DNA of 6,303 bases from Desulfobacteraceae bacterium (GTDB lineage Bacteria > Desulfobacterota > Desulfobacteria > Desulfobacterales > Desulfosalsimonadaceae), in NCBI GenBank assembly GCA_011389605.1, contig JAABTZ010000199.1, positions 1 through 6,303 on the forward strand, read 5' to 3'. The notes beneath the pieces were generated by a model. That model was not told the DNA's origin and did no database searches. It saw only the letters and a list, made by a program, of their open reading frames with translations. Position 1 is the first letter of the stretch. Each line of letters starts with the position of its first letter. Below are positions 1 through 5,907 of this stretch, one piece after another. A program made the position numbers and the translations under genes.

Positions 1-450
1 ATTGGTAACAATCAATCCAGCTGCTTTTTCTACATTGCAGGCAACATTATAGGCAAGCATCCCACCCGCACTGAGGCCGAATGCATAGACTTTATTTCCT
101 TTATCGATTTCTCTGTTTACCATAAATGAGCCGGCATCAATCCACATAGCATAATCCATAGTGCCCTGAATATTAGTATATCCATAACCAGGAAGATCCG
201 GGCAGATGACATTATACCCGGCTTTAACCAGTGGAACTGCTATAAAAGAAAGCAGTCTGCCATTGCCTCCGACACCATGGAGAATAACTATTGATATATC
301 AGAATCTTCCTTTGGTTTATATTTATCATACCTGATTTTGCCCCCATTAAACCTTATTTCTTTTTCTTCAGGCATGCAGTCGTCTGAGATTCTGTTATGC
401 TCCGGAAGGAACTGCTGGATTTGTCTCCAATAGATGTTTTCTTTAAACAT
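1..450 (-). CDS. Alpha/beta-fold hydrolase, N-terminal 150 residues (partial, runs off left edge)
   Basis: The reading frame is open from ATG at 450-448 to the window edge and begins MFKENIYWRQIQQFLPEHNR. Seen: strand-like IVILHGVGGNGR (residues 54-65, HG-type oxyanion loop), VICPDLPGYGYT (81-92), the usual segment after strand 4, and AFGLSAGG (123-130), a G-x-S-x-G nucleophile elbow with Ser127 as the probable catalytic serine. The acid and histidine of the triad would lie beyond the window. There is no signal peptide, so it is probably a cytoplasmic esterase, lipase or peptidase-like hydrolase; the substrate cannot be told. The start is supported by GAGGG at 461-457, six bases upstream. The gene is AT-rich (23 of its last 60 window bases are G/C) compared with the efflux operon and is transcribed away from everything to its right, so it is probably functionally unrelated to the pump. 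Confidence 0.9.
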   Translation of the reverse strand, partial: MFKENIYWRQIQQFLPEHNRISDDCMPEEKEIRFNGGKIRYDKYKPKEDSDISIVILHGVGGNGRLLSFIAVPLVKAGYNVICPDLPGYGYTNIQGTMDYAMWIDAGSFMVNREIDKGNKVYAFGLSAGGMLAYNVACNVEKAAGLIVTN

Positions 451-456
451 GTTTGA

Positions 457-461
457 CCCTC
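457..461 (-). promoter_or_regulatory. Ribosome binding site of the hydrolase gene
   Basis: GAGGG on the minus strand, six bases before ATG at 450. It decides the start of the hydrolase frame, which otherwise has no upstream alternative with a comparable site. No convincing minus-strand -35/-10 pair was found between 470 and 560. Confidence 0.6.
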
Positions 462-495
462 TATGACTATTGCAAATAACGTTTGCCTTCACCGG

Positions 496-552
496 CGGGA
501 ACGAAGCACAGCAGAGTTCCCGTCTGGAATCGACTTTTTACGGTGCCATCAA
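496..552. repeat. Degenerate intergenic repeat element, copy 1 (stem-loop plus 21-bp tail)
   Basis: Bases 496-502 (cgggaac) pair perfectly with 516-522 (gttcccg) around a 13-base loop. Ten bases later comes a 21-bp block at 532-552 that starts gactttttacggtgcc. The block recurs with one mismatch at 1137-1157. The layout, an inverted GC-rich part with CCCGC/GCGGGAA character followed by GACTTTTTACG, resembles the abundant intergenic repeats I recall from Desulfobacterales genomes. That family assignment is from memory, not from a search. It lies between the divergent hydrolase and small-protein genes. Confidence 0.55.
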
Positions 553-554
553 AC

Positions 555-583
555 TTGACTTGAATCAAATACATGCAAATACT
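555..583 (+). promoter_or_regulatory. Possible sigma-70-type promoter for the small CPDxxC protein gene
   Basis: TTGACT at 555-560 matches five of six bases of the -35 consensus. Seventeen bases later AATACT at 578-583 matches four of six of the -10 consensus, in an AT-rich stretch that continues to about 615. Transcription would start near 590, about 87 bases before the ATG, and would include the 617-642 dyad in the leader. The -10 box is weak, so this is only a candidate. Confidence 0.3.
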
Positions 584-616
584 AATCTTAGTACAAAAAA
601 GTGAAAATTCAATGGC

Positions 617-642
617 GCTCATGGTTTGATACCACCATGAGC
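617..642. promoter_or_regulatory. Perfect 9-bp inverted repeat in the leader of the small-protein gene
   Basis: gctcatggt (617-625) is the exact reverse complement of accatgagc (634-642), separated by an 8-base spacer (ttgatacc). The dyad ends 24 bases before AGGAGG. No run of T follows on either strand, so it does not look like an intrinsic terminator. It could be an operator for a dimeric repressor or an mRNA hairpin near the ribosome site; the sequence does not decide between them. Confidence 0.4.
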
Positions 643-666
643 AGAAATAAGACTTCAATCAGAAAA

Positions 667-672
667 AGGAGG
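667..672 (+). promoter_or_regulatory. Consensus ribosome binding site AGGAGG of the small-protein gene
   Basis: AGGAGG lies four bases before ATG at 677, or two when the following GG is counted as part of the purine run. It is the strongest Shine-Dalgarno sequence in the window and the main reason to accept the plus-strand 95-codon frame over the overlapping minus-strand frames. Confidence 0.75.
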
Positions 673-676
673 GGTC

Positions 677-964
677 ATGAAAAAAGGAATCAAAGAAACC
701 CGCTTGAAAGTATTTATTGAAAACGCCCGGATTATTCCTGAAACCGAAATATCAGAGCTGCCGGCAGAAAAGCGTGAATCGGTAGCCGGCAAATCCGGGG
801 TGTGGATAGAGGTGGCCTGCCCGGACGGGTCCTGTGCCTTGGATGAAAACAAGATCACTCTGCCGGCCGGCGGTGTCGTTCCAAAGGAGACCAAAGGCCT
901 GTGGCTGAACCTTTTCTGTCCGGACAACCAATGCGAGGTGCAGCAAGGATCTCAACTTCCGTAA
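677..964 (+). CDS. Small protein of unknown function with duplicated CPDxxC motifs
   Basis: I do not recognise this 95-residue protein. It starts MKKGIKETRLKVFIENAR, has no signal peptide or membrane segment, and is probably cytoplasmic. Its C-terminal two thirds are an internal duplication: GVWIEVACPDGSC (residues 41-53) and GLWLNLFCPDNQC (74-86) align with a constant 33-residue offset, so Trp43/Trp76, Cys48/Cys81 and Cys53/Cys86 match. Each half then runs to a Leu-Pro (62-63, 94-95). Four cysteines in two Cys-x4-Cys pairs suggest a single bound metal ion such as zinc, or two disulfides; in the cytoplasm metal binding is likelier. This is inference. The gene is monocistronic: divergent from the hydrolase, preceded by AGGAGG and followed 32 bases later by a hairpin. 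The 21-bp repeats at 532 and 1137 flank it. Confidence 0.78.
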   Translation: MKKGIKETRLKVFIENARIIPETEISELPAEKRESVAGKSGVWIEVACPDGSCALDENKITLPAGGVVPKETKGLWLNLFCPDNQCEVQQGSQLP

Positions 965-996
965 CAACCCCGTAATATCACCTGTATTATAAAACA

Positions 997-1024
997 CGGG
1001 CACCCTTGTTTTCAGGGGTGCCCG
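997..1024 (+). terminator. Hairpin terminator after the small-protein gene
   Basis: cgggcaccc (997-1005) pairs perfectly with gggtgcccg (1016-1024) around a 10-base loop, 32 bases after the stop codon at 962-964. The stem is strong and GC-rich. The 3' side reads aaatcttt rather than a clean T run, so termination may be imperfect. On the minus strand the stem is followed by tgtttta, so it could work weakly in that direction too. Confidence 0.55.
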
Positions 1025-1058
1025 AAATCTTTGCCACTTCTCGGAAGCAGACTCAGAG

Positions 1059-1080
1059 CAGCCCGACCCATGGGTTGCTG
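1059..1080. repeat. Imperfect palindrome around acccatgggt
   Basis: The ten bases acccatgggt (1066-1075) are a perfect palindrome. Outer arms cagc (1059-1062) and gctg (1077-1080) also pair, across a small unequal internal loop. It could be an extension of the terminator region or a protein-binding site. No promoter elements sit beside it, so no role is assigned. Confidence 0.3.
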
Positions 1081-1136
1081 GAAACCATTTAGCCGTACGT
1101 GAAATTCTTCAGAAATCGTGCGTAACGCAGATATTG

Positions 1137-1157
1137 GACTTTTTACGGTGCCGTCAA
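1137..1157. repeat. 21-bp direct repeat, copy 2
   Basis: Matches 532-552 in the same orientation with a single a/g difference at position 17 of the block (begins gactttttacggtgcc). Unlike copy 1, it has no obvious cgggaac/gttcccg stem upstream, so it looks like a decayed or partial copy. It ends just before the TATTAT at 1158-1163. Confidence 0.75.
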
Positions 1158-1173
1158 TATTATGCTATCCCCA

Positions 1174-1201
1174 TTGGCAGATTATATTGCATGCTTATTT
1201 T
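1174..1201 (+). promoter_or_regulatory. Probable promoter of the efflux operon
   Basis: TTGGCA at 1174-1179 matches five of six of the -35 consensus. After a 16-base spacer, TATTTT at 1196-1201 matches four of six of the -10 consensus. Transcription would start near 1208, inside the palindrome at 1202-1218, leaving a leader of about 250 bases before the membrane-fusion gene. An alternative, TTGGAC at 1134 with TATTAT at 1158, has a better -10 but a poor -35. Confidence 0.38.
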
Positions 1202-1218
1202 AGCACAACGGTTGTGCT
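1202..1218. promoter_or_regulatory. 17-bp perfect palindrome, candidate efflux repressor operator
   Basis: agcacaacggttgtgct is two 8-base arms (agcacaac/gttgtgct) around a single central g. It begins at the base after the candidate -10 box and covers the expected transcription start, a position where a bound TetR- or MarR-type dimer would block transcription. No regulator gene is in the window, so the binding protein is unknown and the role is inferred from position and symmetry. Confidence 0.42.
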
Positions 1219-1459
1219 GCTGAGCCGGGGCACGTTCAGGATCATCCGGTGGGACTAAAATTTTCCGGCCCGGTGAAGTGAATTTCATGGTATACATTAC
1301 AGCTAAACAATTTGAAAGCGAAATCCTTAACAGAAAATGCCGGAACCGTGGTCCCTTATCCGCATGTTGGAAGTTGATAGACCGAATACGGGGCGCTGCC
1401 AAAAACCGGTTCATGATGGTGAACTTTTCGCTGCAGACCGAATGTTACAAGGCTTTGAC
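1219..1459 (+). other. Untranslated leader of the efflux operon; no confident gene
   Basis: About 240 bases with no protein I can support. The adaptor frame is open upstream (possible ATG codons at 1337, 1364 and 1442), but those would place about 40 hydrophilic residues before a good lipoprotein signal, so they are not used. A 61-codon frame (GTG at 1278 or ATG at 1287) ends in a TGA that overlaps the adaptor ATG at 1460 (ATGA). It has no clear ribosome site or recognisable motif and is treated as unproven. Confidence 0.5.
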
Positions 1460-2662
1460 ATGAGATTTTATCTGAGAGTGTTTTTCATTCTGGCATGGAT
1501 CATCCTGCTTTTGGCCTGTGCTGATCAAAACCCCGGAGATCAGAAAGGAGGCAATCCTGGATCAGAAGCTGCAGGCGCCCCGCCCGAGGTGGGTTACATC
1601 ACGGTGCAGCCCCGGCAGATCACGCTGACCAATGAGCTGCCCGGCCGGATAAAAGCCTACCGTACCGCTGAAATCAGGCCCCAGGTGGGCGGCATCATCG
1701 AATCCCGGCTGTTCAGGGAGGGCAGCTTTGTCGGAAAAGGCCGGCAGCTCTACCAGATCGATCCAGCCCGCTATGAGGCCGAGTTGCAGAGCGCCAAAGC
1801 CGGGCTGCAGGATGGCCGGGCAAAGCTGAAAAACGCGGCCGCCATAGCCGGCCGCTATGAACGCCTGATCGGCGCCAAAGCGATTAGCGAGCAGGCCTAC
1901 GACAGCGCCGCAGCCGACCTGGAACAGGCCAGGGCCGCAGTCGCCCTGGCCGAAGCCGCGGTGCGGACCGCTAAGATCAATCTCGACTACACAAAGGTTT
2001 ACGCCCCTATCAGCGGCTATATAGGGCCGTCGGCCGTAACCGAGGGCGCGCTGGTCACGGCTGGTCAGCAGACCGCTCTGGCCACGATCCGTCAGCTGGA
2101 CCCGGTCTATGTCGACCTGTCGCAGTCAGCTACCGAAAACCGGCAGCTGCAGCAGCGCATCATGGCCGATCGGATGAAGGGAAAGCCGGAAACCGAATAT
2201 CGCGTGTTTCTGATGACCGGCAGTTCAGAAGAGCCCTATCCCCATACCGGCGCACTCGATGCCGCTGATCTCTTTGTCGACCCTCAGACCGGCACCATCC
2301 GGCTGCGCTCGGTGATCCCCAATCCAGACACCACCCTGCTGCCCGGCATGTTTGTCCGGGCCTCACTGGAGCTGGCCGAGGCCATGGAGGCCATTATTGT
2401 ACCCCAGAAAAGCGTGATCATCGAACCAGACGGCACACGTTCTGTCTGGGTGATCGGCAAAAACGGCCAGGCGGAAAAGCGCGGAGTGAAAACCGGTTCT
2501 GCATACAGGAACAACTGGGTGATCCGTGAAGGCCTTGCGCCCGGCGACCGGGTGATCGTTGAAGGAACGATGATGCTGCGCCCGGGAGCGGAAGTGGAGC
2601 CCATGGCGCTTGAAGCGGAAAGCGCCGTGGAAACCGGCCTTTCAGGGAAAAAGAGGTCATAG
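1460..2662 (+). CDS. RND efflux periplasmic adaptor (membrane-fusion lipoprotein, AcrA/MexA family)
   Basis: This 400-residue protein (AcrA has 397) links an RND transporter to an outer-membrane channel. Start at 1460 is chosen because it gives a clean lipoprotein signal: MRFYLR, a hydrophobic stretch, then LLAC with Cys20 as the lipidated residue; AAGG lies seven bases upstream. Domain order fits the family: first lipoyl half about 68-102 (IRPQVGGIIESRLFREGSFV, YQIDPARYEA), alpha-hairpin about 103-175, second lipoyl half about 176-210 (LDYTKVYAPISGYIG, VTEGALVTAGQQTALATI), beta-barrel about 213-305 (LDPVYVDLSQS; FVDPQTGTIRLRSVIPNP; LLPGMFVRASL), and membrane-proximal domain about 306-380 (VPQKSVI, GDRVIVEG). 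The transporter gene follows after three bases, so the two are co-transcribed. No frameshift or missing domain is seen. The substrate cannot be read from the adaptor. Confidence 0.96.
   Translation: MRFYLRVFFILAWIILLLACADQNPGDQKGGNPGSEAAGAPPEVGYITVQPRQITLTNELPGRIKAYRTAEIRPQVGGIIESRLFREGSFVGKGRQLYQIDPARYEAELQSAKAGLQDGRAKLKNAAAIAGRYERLIGAKAISEQAYDSAAADLEQARAAVALAEAAVRTAKINLDYTKVYAPISGYIGPSAVTEGALVTAGQQTALATIRQLDPVYVDLSQSATENRQLQQRIMADRMKGKPETEYRVFLMTGSSEEPYPHTGALDAADLFVDPQTGTIRLRSVIPNPDTTLLPGMFVRASLELAEAMEAIIVPQKSVIIEPDGTRSVWVIGKNGQAEKRGVKTGSAYRNNWVIREGLAPGDRVIVEGTMMLRPGAEVEPMALEAESAVETGLSGKKRS
2652..2656 (+). promoter_or_regulatory. Ribosome binding site of the RND transporter gene
   Basis: AGAGG lies inside the last codons of the adaptor gene, nine bases before ATG at 2666. 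With a three-base gap between stop (2660-2662) and start, this points to translational coupling of adaptor and transporter. Confidence 0.55.
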
Positions 2663-2665
2663 GCA

Positions 2666-5600
2666 ATGCTGTCGAGGTTTTTCATCAACCGGCCGATTTT
2701 TGCGTGGGTCATCGCTCTTGCCATCATGGGAGCGGGGGTGCTTTCCATTTTTCTGCTGCCGGTGGAGCAGTATCCGACGATTGCCGCCCCGAAAATCGTG
2801 GTTTCGGCAAACTATCCGGGCGCATCGGCTGAAACGCTTGAAAATACCGTCACGCAGGTGATCGAACAGAATCTTACGGGAATCGACAACCTGCGCTACA
2901 TTCAGGCCACAAGCTCCTCTGTAGGGCGGGCGAGCATCACCCTGACCTTTGAGCCGGGCACTGATCCGGATATCGCCCAGGTGCAGACCCAGAACAAAGT
3001 CTCCCAGGCCCAGGCCTCGCTGCCTTCAATCGTGCAGCAGCAGGGTGTTTCGGTTCGCAAATCCGGCAGCAGCTACGCGCTGATCGTCGGATTCTACGCG
3101 GAAAACGGCACGCTTGACCGAAACGATATTTCCGATTTCATCGCCTCCAACCTGGTGGAACCGCTTAGCCGGGTCGACGGGGTCGGCGAAATCAATGCCT
3201 TCGGCCCGGAGCATGCCATGCGGGTGTGGCTTGATCCATCGGCCATGTACAACTACAATATTACGACTTTAGATGTGATCGGCGCCATACAGGAGCAGAA
3301 CGTGCAGCTGGCCACCGGGGAGATCGGCGGTGCACCGAGTGTCGAGGGCCAGCAGATCAATGCGACCATCACCGCCCAGTCCCTTCTGGAGACGCCCGAA
3401 GAGTTTGCGCGGATTCTGCTTACAGTCACCCCGGATGGATCCAGAGTCACCCTCGGTGATGTGGCCCGCATCGAGATCGGGGCGGAAAGCTACAGCATTA
3501 TCGGCCGGTACAAACGAAATCCCGCTGCCGGCATTGCCATCCAGCTGGCCCCGGGCGCCAATGCCCTGGAAACCATTCAGGCGGTCAAGGACCGGGTGGA
3601 AGAGTTCCGGCCGGTTTTCCCGGAGGGCATAAAAACATCCTATCCAGTCGATGTCTCGCCCTTTATCCGGGCTTCGATCACCGAGGTGGTCAAAACACTG
3701 GGCCTGGCCATCAGCATGGTTGTGCTGGTGATTTTTATATTCCTTCAAACCGTGCGGGCCACATTCATCCCGGCGGTGGCCATCCCGGTGGTGCTTCTGG
3801 GCACGTTTGCCTGTTTATCGGCATTCGGCTATTCCATCAACCTGCTGACGCTCTTTGCCCTTGTTCTGATTATCGGCATGCTGGTTGATGACGCCATTGT
3901 GGTCACGGAAAACGTCCAGCGCAAGCTCGAAGAAGACAAGACCCTGACATCCAGGCAGGCTGCCTTTGTCTCCATGCGGGAGATCTCGGGTGCGCTTGTG
4001 GGCACCACCACGGTGCTCTGGGCAGTTTTTCTGCCCATGAGCTTCTTTCAGGGGGCAACGGGCGCCATCTACCGGCAGTTTTCCATCACCATGGCCGCAG
4101 CCATGGCCATTTCCCTGTTTATTGCCTTAAGCCTTTCACCATCCCTTTGTGCCATCGTCCTGAGGCCCGGCCGGCGCCGAAAGCAGACGGGGCCGTTTGG
4201 TTTGTTCAACCGCGGGTATGAGAAAGTGCAAAACAGCTATGCGCGGTTTTTGCATACATTAATGAAAAACCGCATTGTTCTGCCCCTTGTCTTTATTGTT
4301 CTTGTGGCGGCAAGCGCGGTGCTGGTATTCCGGATCCCGACATCTTTTCTGCCAGCCGAGGATCAGGGCCGGATGTTTGTTATGCTCGACGGGCCGCCGA
4401 GCGCGACATTGGAGCTGACGGTCGAAAAAATCAAAAAAATCGAGGATTTCTATCTCGACGAGGTCGGCGATGCCGTGGACGGCATTTTTGCCGCGGCCGG
4501 GTTTAGTTTCGCCGGCAGGGGCCAGAATGTGGGTGCGGCATTTATCGCGCTCAAGGACTGGGAGCAGAGGGGTGAGGAGAACTCTGTTTTCAAGATTCAG
4601 GAAAAGGCCCGGCAGGGGCTTTCCGGGGTACGCGACGCACTTATCATCCCCATTATCCCGCCGCCGGTATCCGCGCTGGGCAACGCCAGCGGGTTTGAGT
4701 TCCAGTTGGTGGACCGGGCGGGCCTCGGCAATGAGGCTCTGTCCGATGCCATGAATCAAATGCTGGGACAGGCAAACAGCAGTCCCCTTCTGACACAGGT
4801 CCGCTTTAACGGGCTGGCCGACAGCCCGCGGTACAATCTGCGCATCGATGCCCTGAAGGCGCGGGCCATGGGTGTACCGATTTCCGCGGTCAACCAGACA
4901 CTCAGCACGGCTCTGGGCGGGACATATGTAAACGATTTTCTGGAAAAGGGCCGGGTCAAAGGGGTGTACGTGCAGGCCGATGCCCCTTACAGGATGATGC
5001 CCGACGACATCAGCCGGTGGTATGTCCGAAACCAATCCGGGGGCATGGTGCCGCTTGCCGAATTCGGCTCCGGGGCCTGGACACATGGCTCTCCGCAATT
5101 GACCCGGTTTAACGGTTCTTCCTCGCTTGAAATCCAGGGATCGGCAGCCGGGGGCATCAGCTCCGGACAAGCGCTGCAGGAAGTCGCAGAGCTTGCAAAA
5201 AGCCTGCCTTCGGGCATCGGGATCGAATGGACGGGTCTTTCCTACGAGGAGCGGCAGGCTGGCAGTCAGGCCCCTTTGCTCTATGCCATCTCCGTTGCTG
5301 CCGTCTTTCTGGCACTGGCCGCGCTCTATGAGAGCTGGGCGATTCCGCTGGCCATTATACTGATCGTGCCTTTCGGCATCTTCGGGGCGCTTTTGAGCAC
5401 ATGGTTCAGTTCCCAGGCCAATGACGTCTATTTTCAGGTGGGCCTGCTGATGACCATCGGGCTGGCGGCAAAAAATGCCATCCTGATTGTCGAATTTGCA
5501 AAAAACAATTTCGAAGACGGAATGAGCGCCTATGATGCCGCATTCCATGCGGCAAAACAGCGGCTGCGCCCCATATTGATGACGTCGCTCACCTTTATTC

Positions 5601-5815
5601 TGGGCGTCATGCCGCTTGCCTTTGCCTCCGGTCCGGGCGCGGGAGCGCAAAAGGCAATCAGCATCGGGGTGCTCGGCGGCATCTCTGCGGCCACCCTGTT
5701 TGTGGTGTTTTACGCACCCTTCTTTTTTGTCTCGATATACCGGCTGTTTCGGGTCAGGCAATCTGCCGAAAGCCGGAACGCGACAGCCGCAGGGAATCAT
5801 GAAATAACAGGATAA
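2666..5815 (+). CDS. RND efflux transporter, HAE-1 family inner-membrane pump (AcrB/MexB-like)
   Basis: A 1049-residue proton/drug antiporter, the same length as E. coli AcrB, which acts as a trimer capturing substrates from periplasm and outer leaflet. Seen: TM1 about 11-30 (RPIFAWVIALAIM), TM2-TM6 about 343-498, TM7 about 537-556, TM8-TM12 about 870-1022, and two large periplasmic loops (31-342, 557-869). Proton relay residues are all present: Asp408 and Asp409 in GMLVDDAIVVTENV, Lys936 in GLAAKNAILIVEFAK, and Arg966 and Thr973 in QRLRPILMTSL (AcrB D407, D408, K940, R971, T978). The phenylalanine-rich drug pocket is largely kept (Phe179, Phe608, Phe613, Phe615, Phe626; Tyr137 replaces AcrB F136), with the switch loop GFSFAGRGQN at 612-621. 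This supports a multidrug or solvent exporter, not a metal pump. The gene is intact. Confidence 0.97.
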   Translation: MLSRFFINRPIFAWVIALAIMGAGVLSIFLLPVEQYPTIAAPKIVVSANYPGASAETLENTVTQVIEQNLTGIDNLRYIQATSSSVGRASITLTFEPGTDPDIAQVQTQNKVSQAQASLPSIVQQQGVSVRKSGSSYALIVGFYAENGTLDRNDISDFIASNLVEPLSRVDGVGEINAFGPEHAMRVWLDPSAMYNYNITTLDVIGAIQEQNVQLATGEIGGAPSVEGQQINATITAQSLLETPEEFARILLTVTPDGSRVTLGDVARIEIGAESYSIIGRYKRNPAAGIAIQLAPGANALETIQAVKDRVEEFRPVFPEGIKTSYPVDVSPFIRASITEVVKTLGLAISMVVLVIFIFLQTVRATFIPAVAIPVVLLGTFACLSAFGYSINLLTLFALVLIIGMLVDDAIVVTENVQRKLEEDKTLTSRQAAFVSMREISGALVGTTTVLWAVFLPMSFFQGATGAIYRQFSITMAAAMAISLFIALSLSPSLCAIVLRPGRRRKQTGPFGLFNRGYEKVQNSYARFLHTLMKNRIVLPLVFIVLVAASAVLVFRIPTSFLPAEDQGRMFVMLDGPPSATLELTVEKIKKIEDFYLDEVGDAVDGIFAAAGFSFAGRGQNVGAAFIALKDWEQRGEENSVFKIQEKARQGLSGVRDALIIPIIPPPVSALGNASGFEFQLVDRAGLGNEALSDAMNQMLGQANSSPLLTQVRFNGLADSPRYNLRIDALKARAMGVPISAVNQTLSTALGGTYVNDFLEKGRVKGVYVQADAPYRMMPDDISRWYVRNQSGGMVPLAEFGSGAWTHGSPQLTRFNGSSSLEIQGSAAGGISSGQALQEVAELAKSLPSGIGIEWTGLSYEERQAGSQAPLLYAISVAAVFLALAALYESWAIPLAIILIVPFGIFGALLSTWFSSQANDVYFQVGLLMTIGLAAKNAILIVEFAKNNFEDGMSAYDAAFHAAKQRLRPILMTSLTFILGVMPLAFASGPGAGAQKAISIGVLGGISAATLFVVFYAPFFFVSIYRLFRVRQSAESRNATAAGNHEITG

Positions 5816-5822
5816 ACCCCGT

Positions 5823-5827
5823 GGGAG
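5823..5827 (+). promoter_or_regulatory. Ribosome binding site for a third operon gene
   Basis: GGGAG sits eight bases before ATG at 5836 and eight bases after the transporter stop. Site, spacing and operon position are what a third co-transcribed gene would have, although the frame it serves is only 23 codons long. Confidence 0.5.
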
Positions 5828-5835
5828 CCGGATAT

Positions 5836-5907
5836 ATGAAAAAAACTTATTTGAACAGCGAACGGATAAAACATCCACTGTCGCTGTCGCTGTCGCTGCC
5901 ATTGTAG
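5836..5907 (+). pseudogene. Truncated start of a third efflux-operon gene, possibly the outer-membrane channel
   Basis: ATG at 5836 with a good ribosome site, 20 bases after the transporter stop, opens MKKTYLNSERIKH and then LSLSLSLPL before TAG at 5905-5907 (23 codons). A short basic start followed by a leucine-rich stretch resembles the beginning of an exported-protein signal, and adaptor-transporter operons of this family often carry a TolC/OprM-type lipoprotein channel third. Nothing of the channel body follows in any plus-strand frame to the window end; instead a minus-strand gene occupies the DNA. I infer that the channel gene was cut off by a rearrangement, probably within 5858-5898. 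The alternatives are a chance start codon or an assembly join. Confidence 0.42.

Noticed and set aside
206..433. 75-codon plus-strand frame in the hydrolase region
   Set aside because: The minus strand encodes the alpha/beta hydrolase motifs HGVGG and GLSAGG there; the plus frame is its shadow.
467..658. 63-codon minus-strand frame upstream of the hydrolase
   Set aside because: It covers the intergenic repeat and dyad, has no ribosome site, and its sequence is what the repeat element gives when translated.
655..1003. Two minus-strand frames overlapping the small CPDxxC protein
   Set aside because: The plus frame has AGGAGG and an internal protein-level duplication; the minus frames have neither.
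496..1157. CRISPR array or insertion sequence suggested by repeated blocks
   Set aside because: Only two copies of a 21-bp block about 605 bp apart, no regular spacers, no transposase frame and no terminal inverted repeats.
1160..1414. 84-codon minus-strand frame in the efflux leader
   Set aside because: No ribosome site or recognisable motif; it overlaps the promoter-palindrome region and repeat copy 2.
1337..1459. Upstream extension of the adaptor by 41 residues
   Set aside because: It would bury the lipoprotein signal (Cys20 from the 1460 start) inside the protein, and the 397-residue AcrA length fits the 1460 start.
2284..2748. 154-codon minus-strand frame over the adaptor/transporter boundary
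   Set aside because: Antisense shadow of the adaptor gene with no ribosome site or recognisable domain.
3269..3748. 159-codon minus-strand frame within the transporter gene
   Set aside because: Antisense shadow of the first periplasmic loop region; no start signal and no motif.
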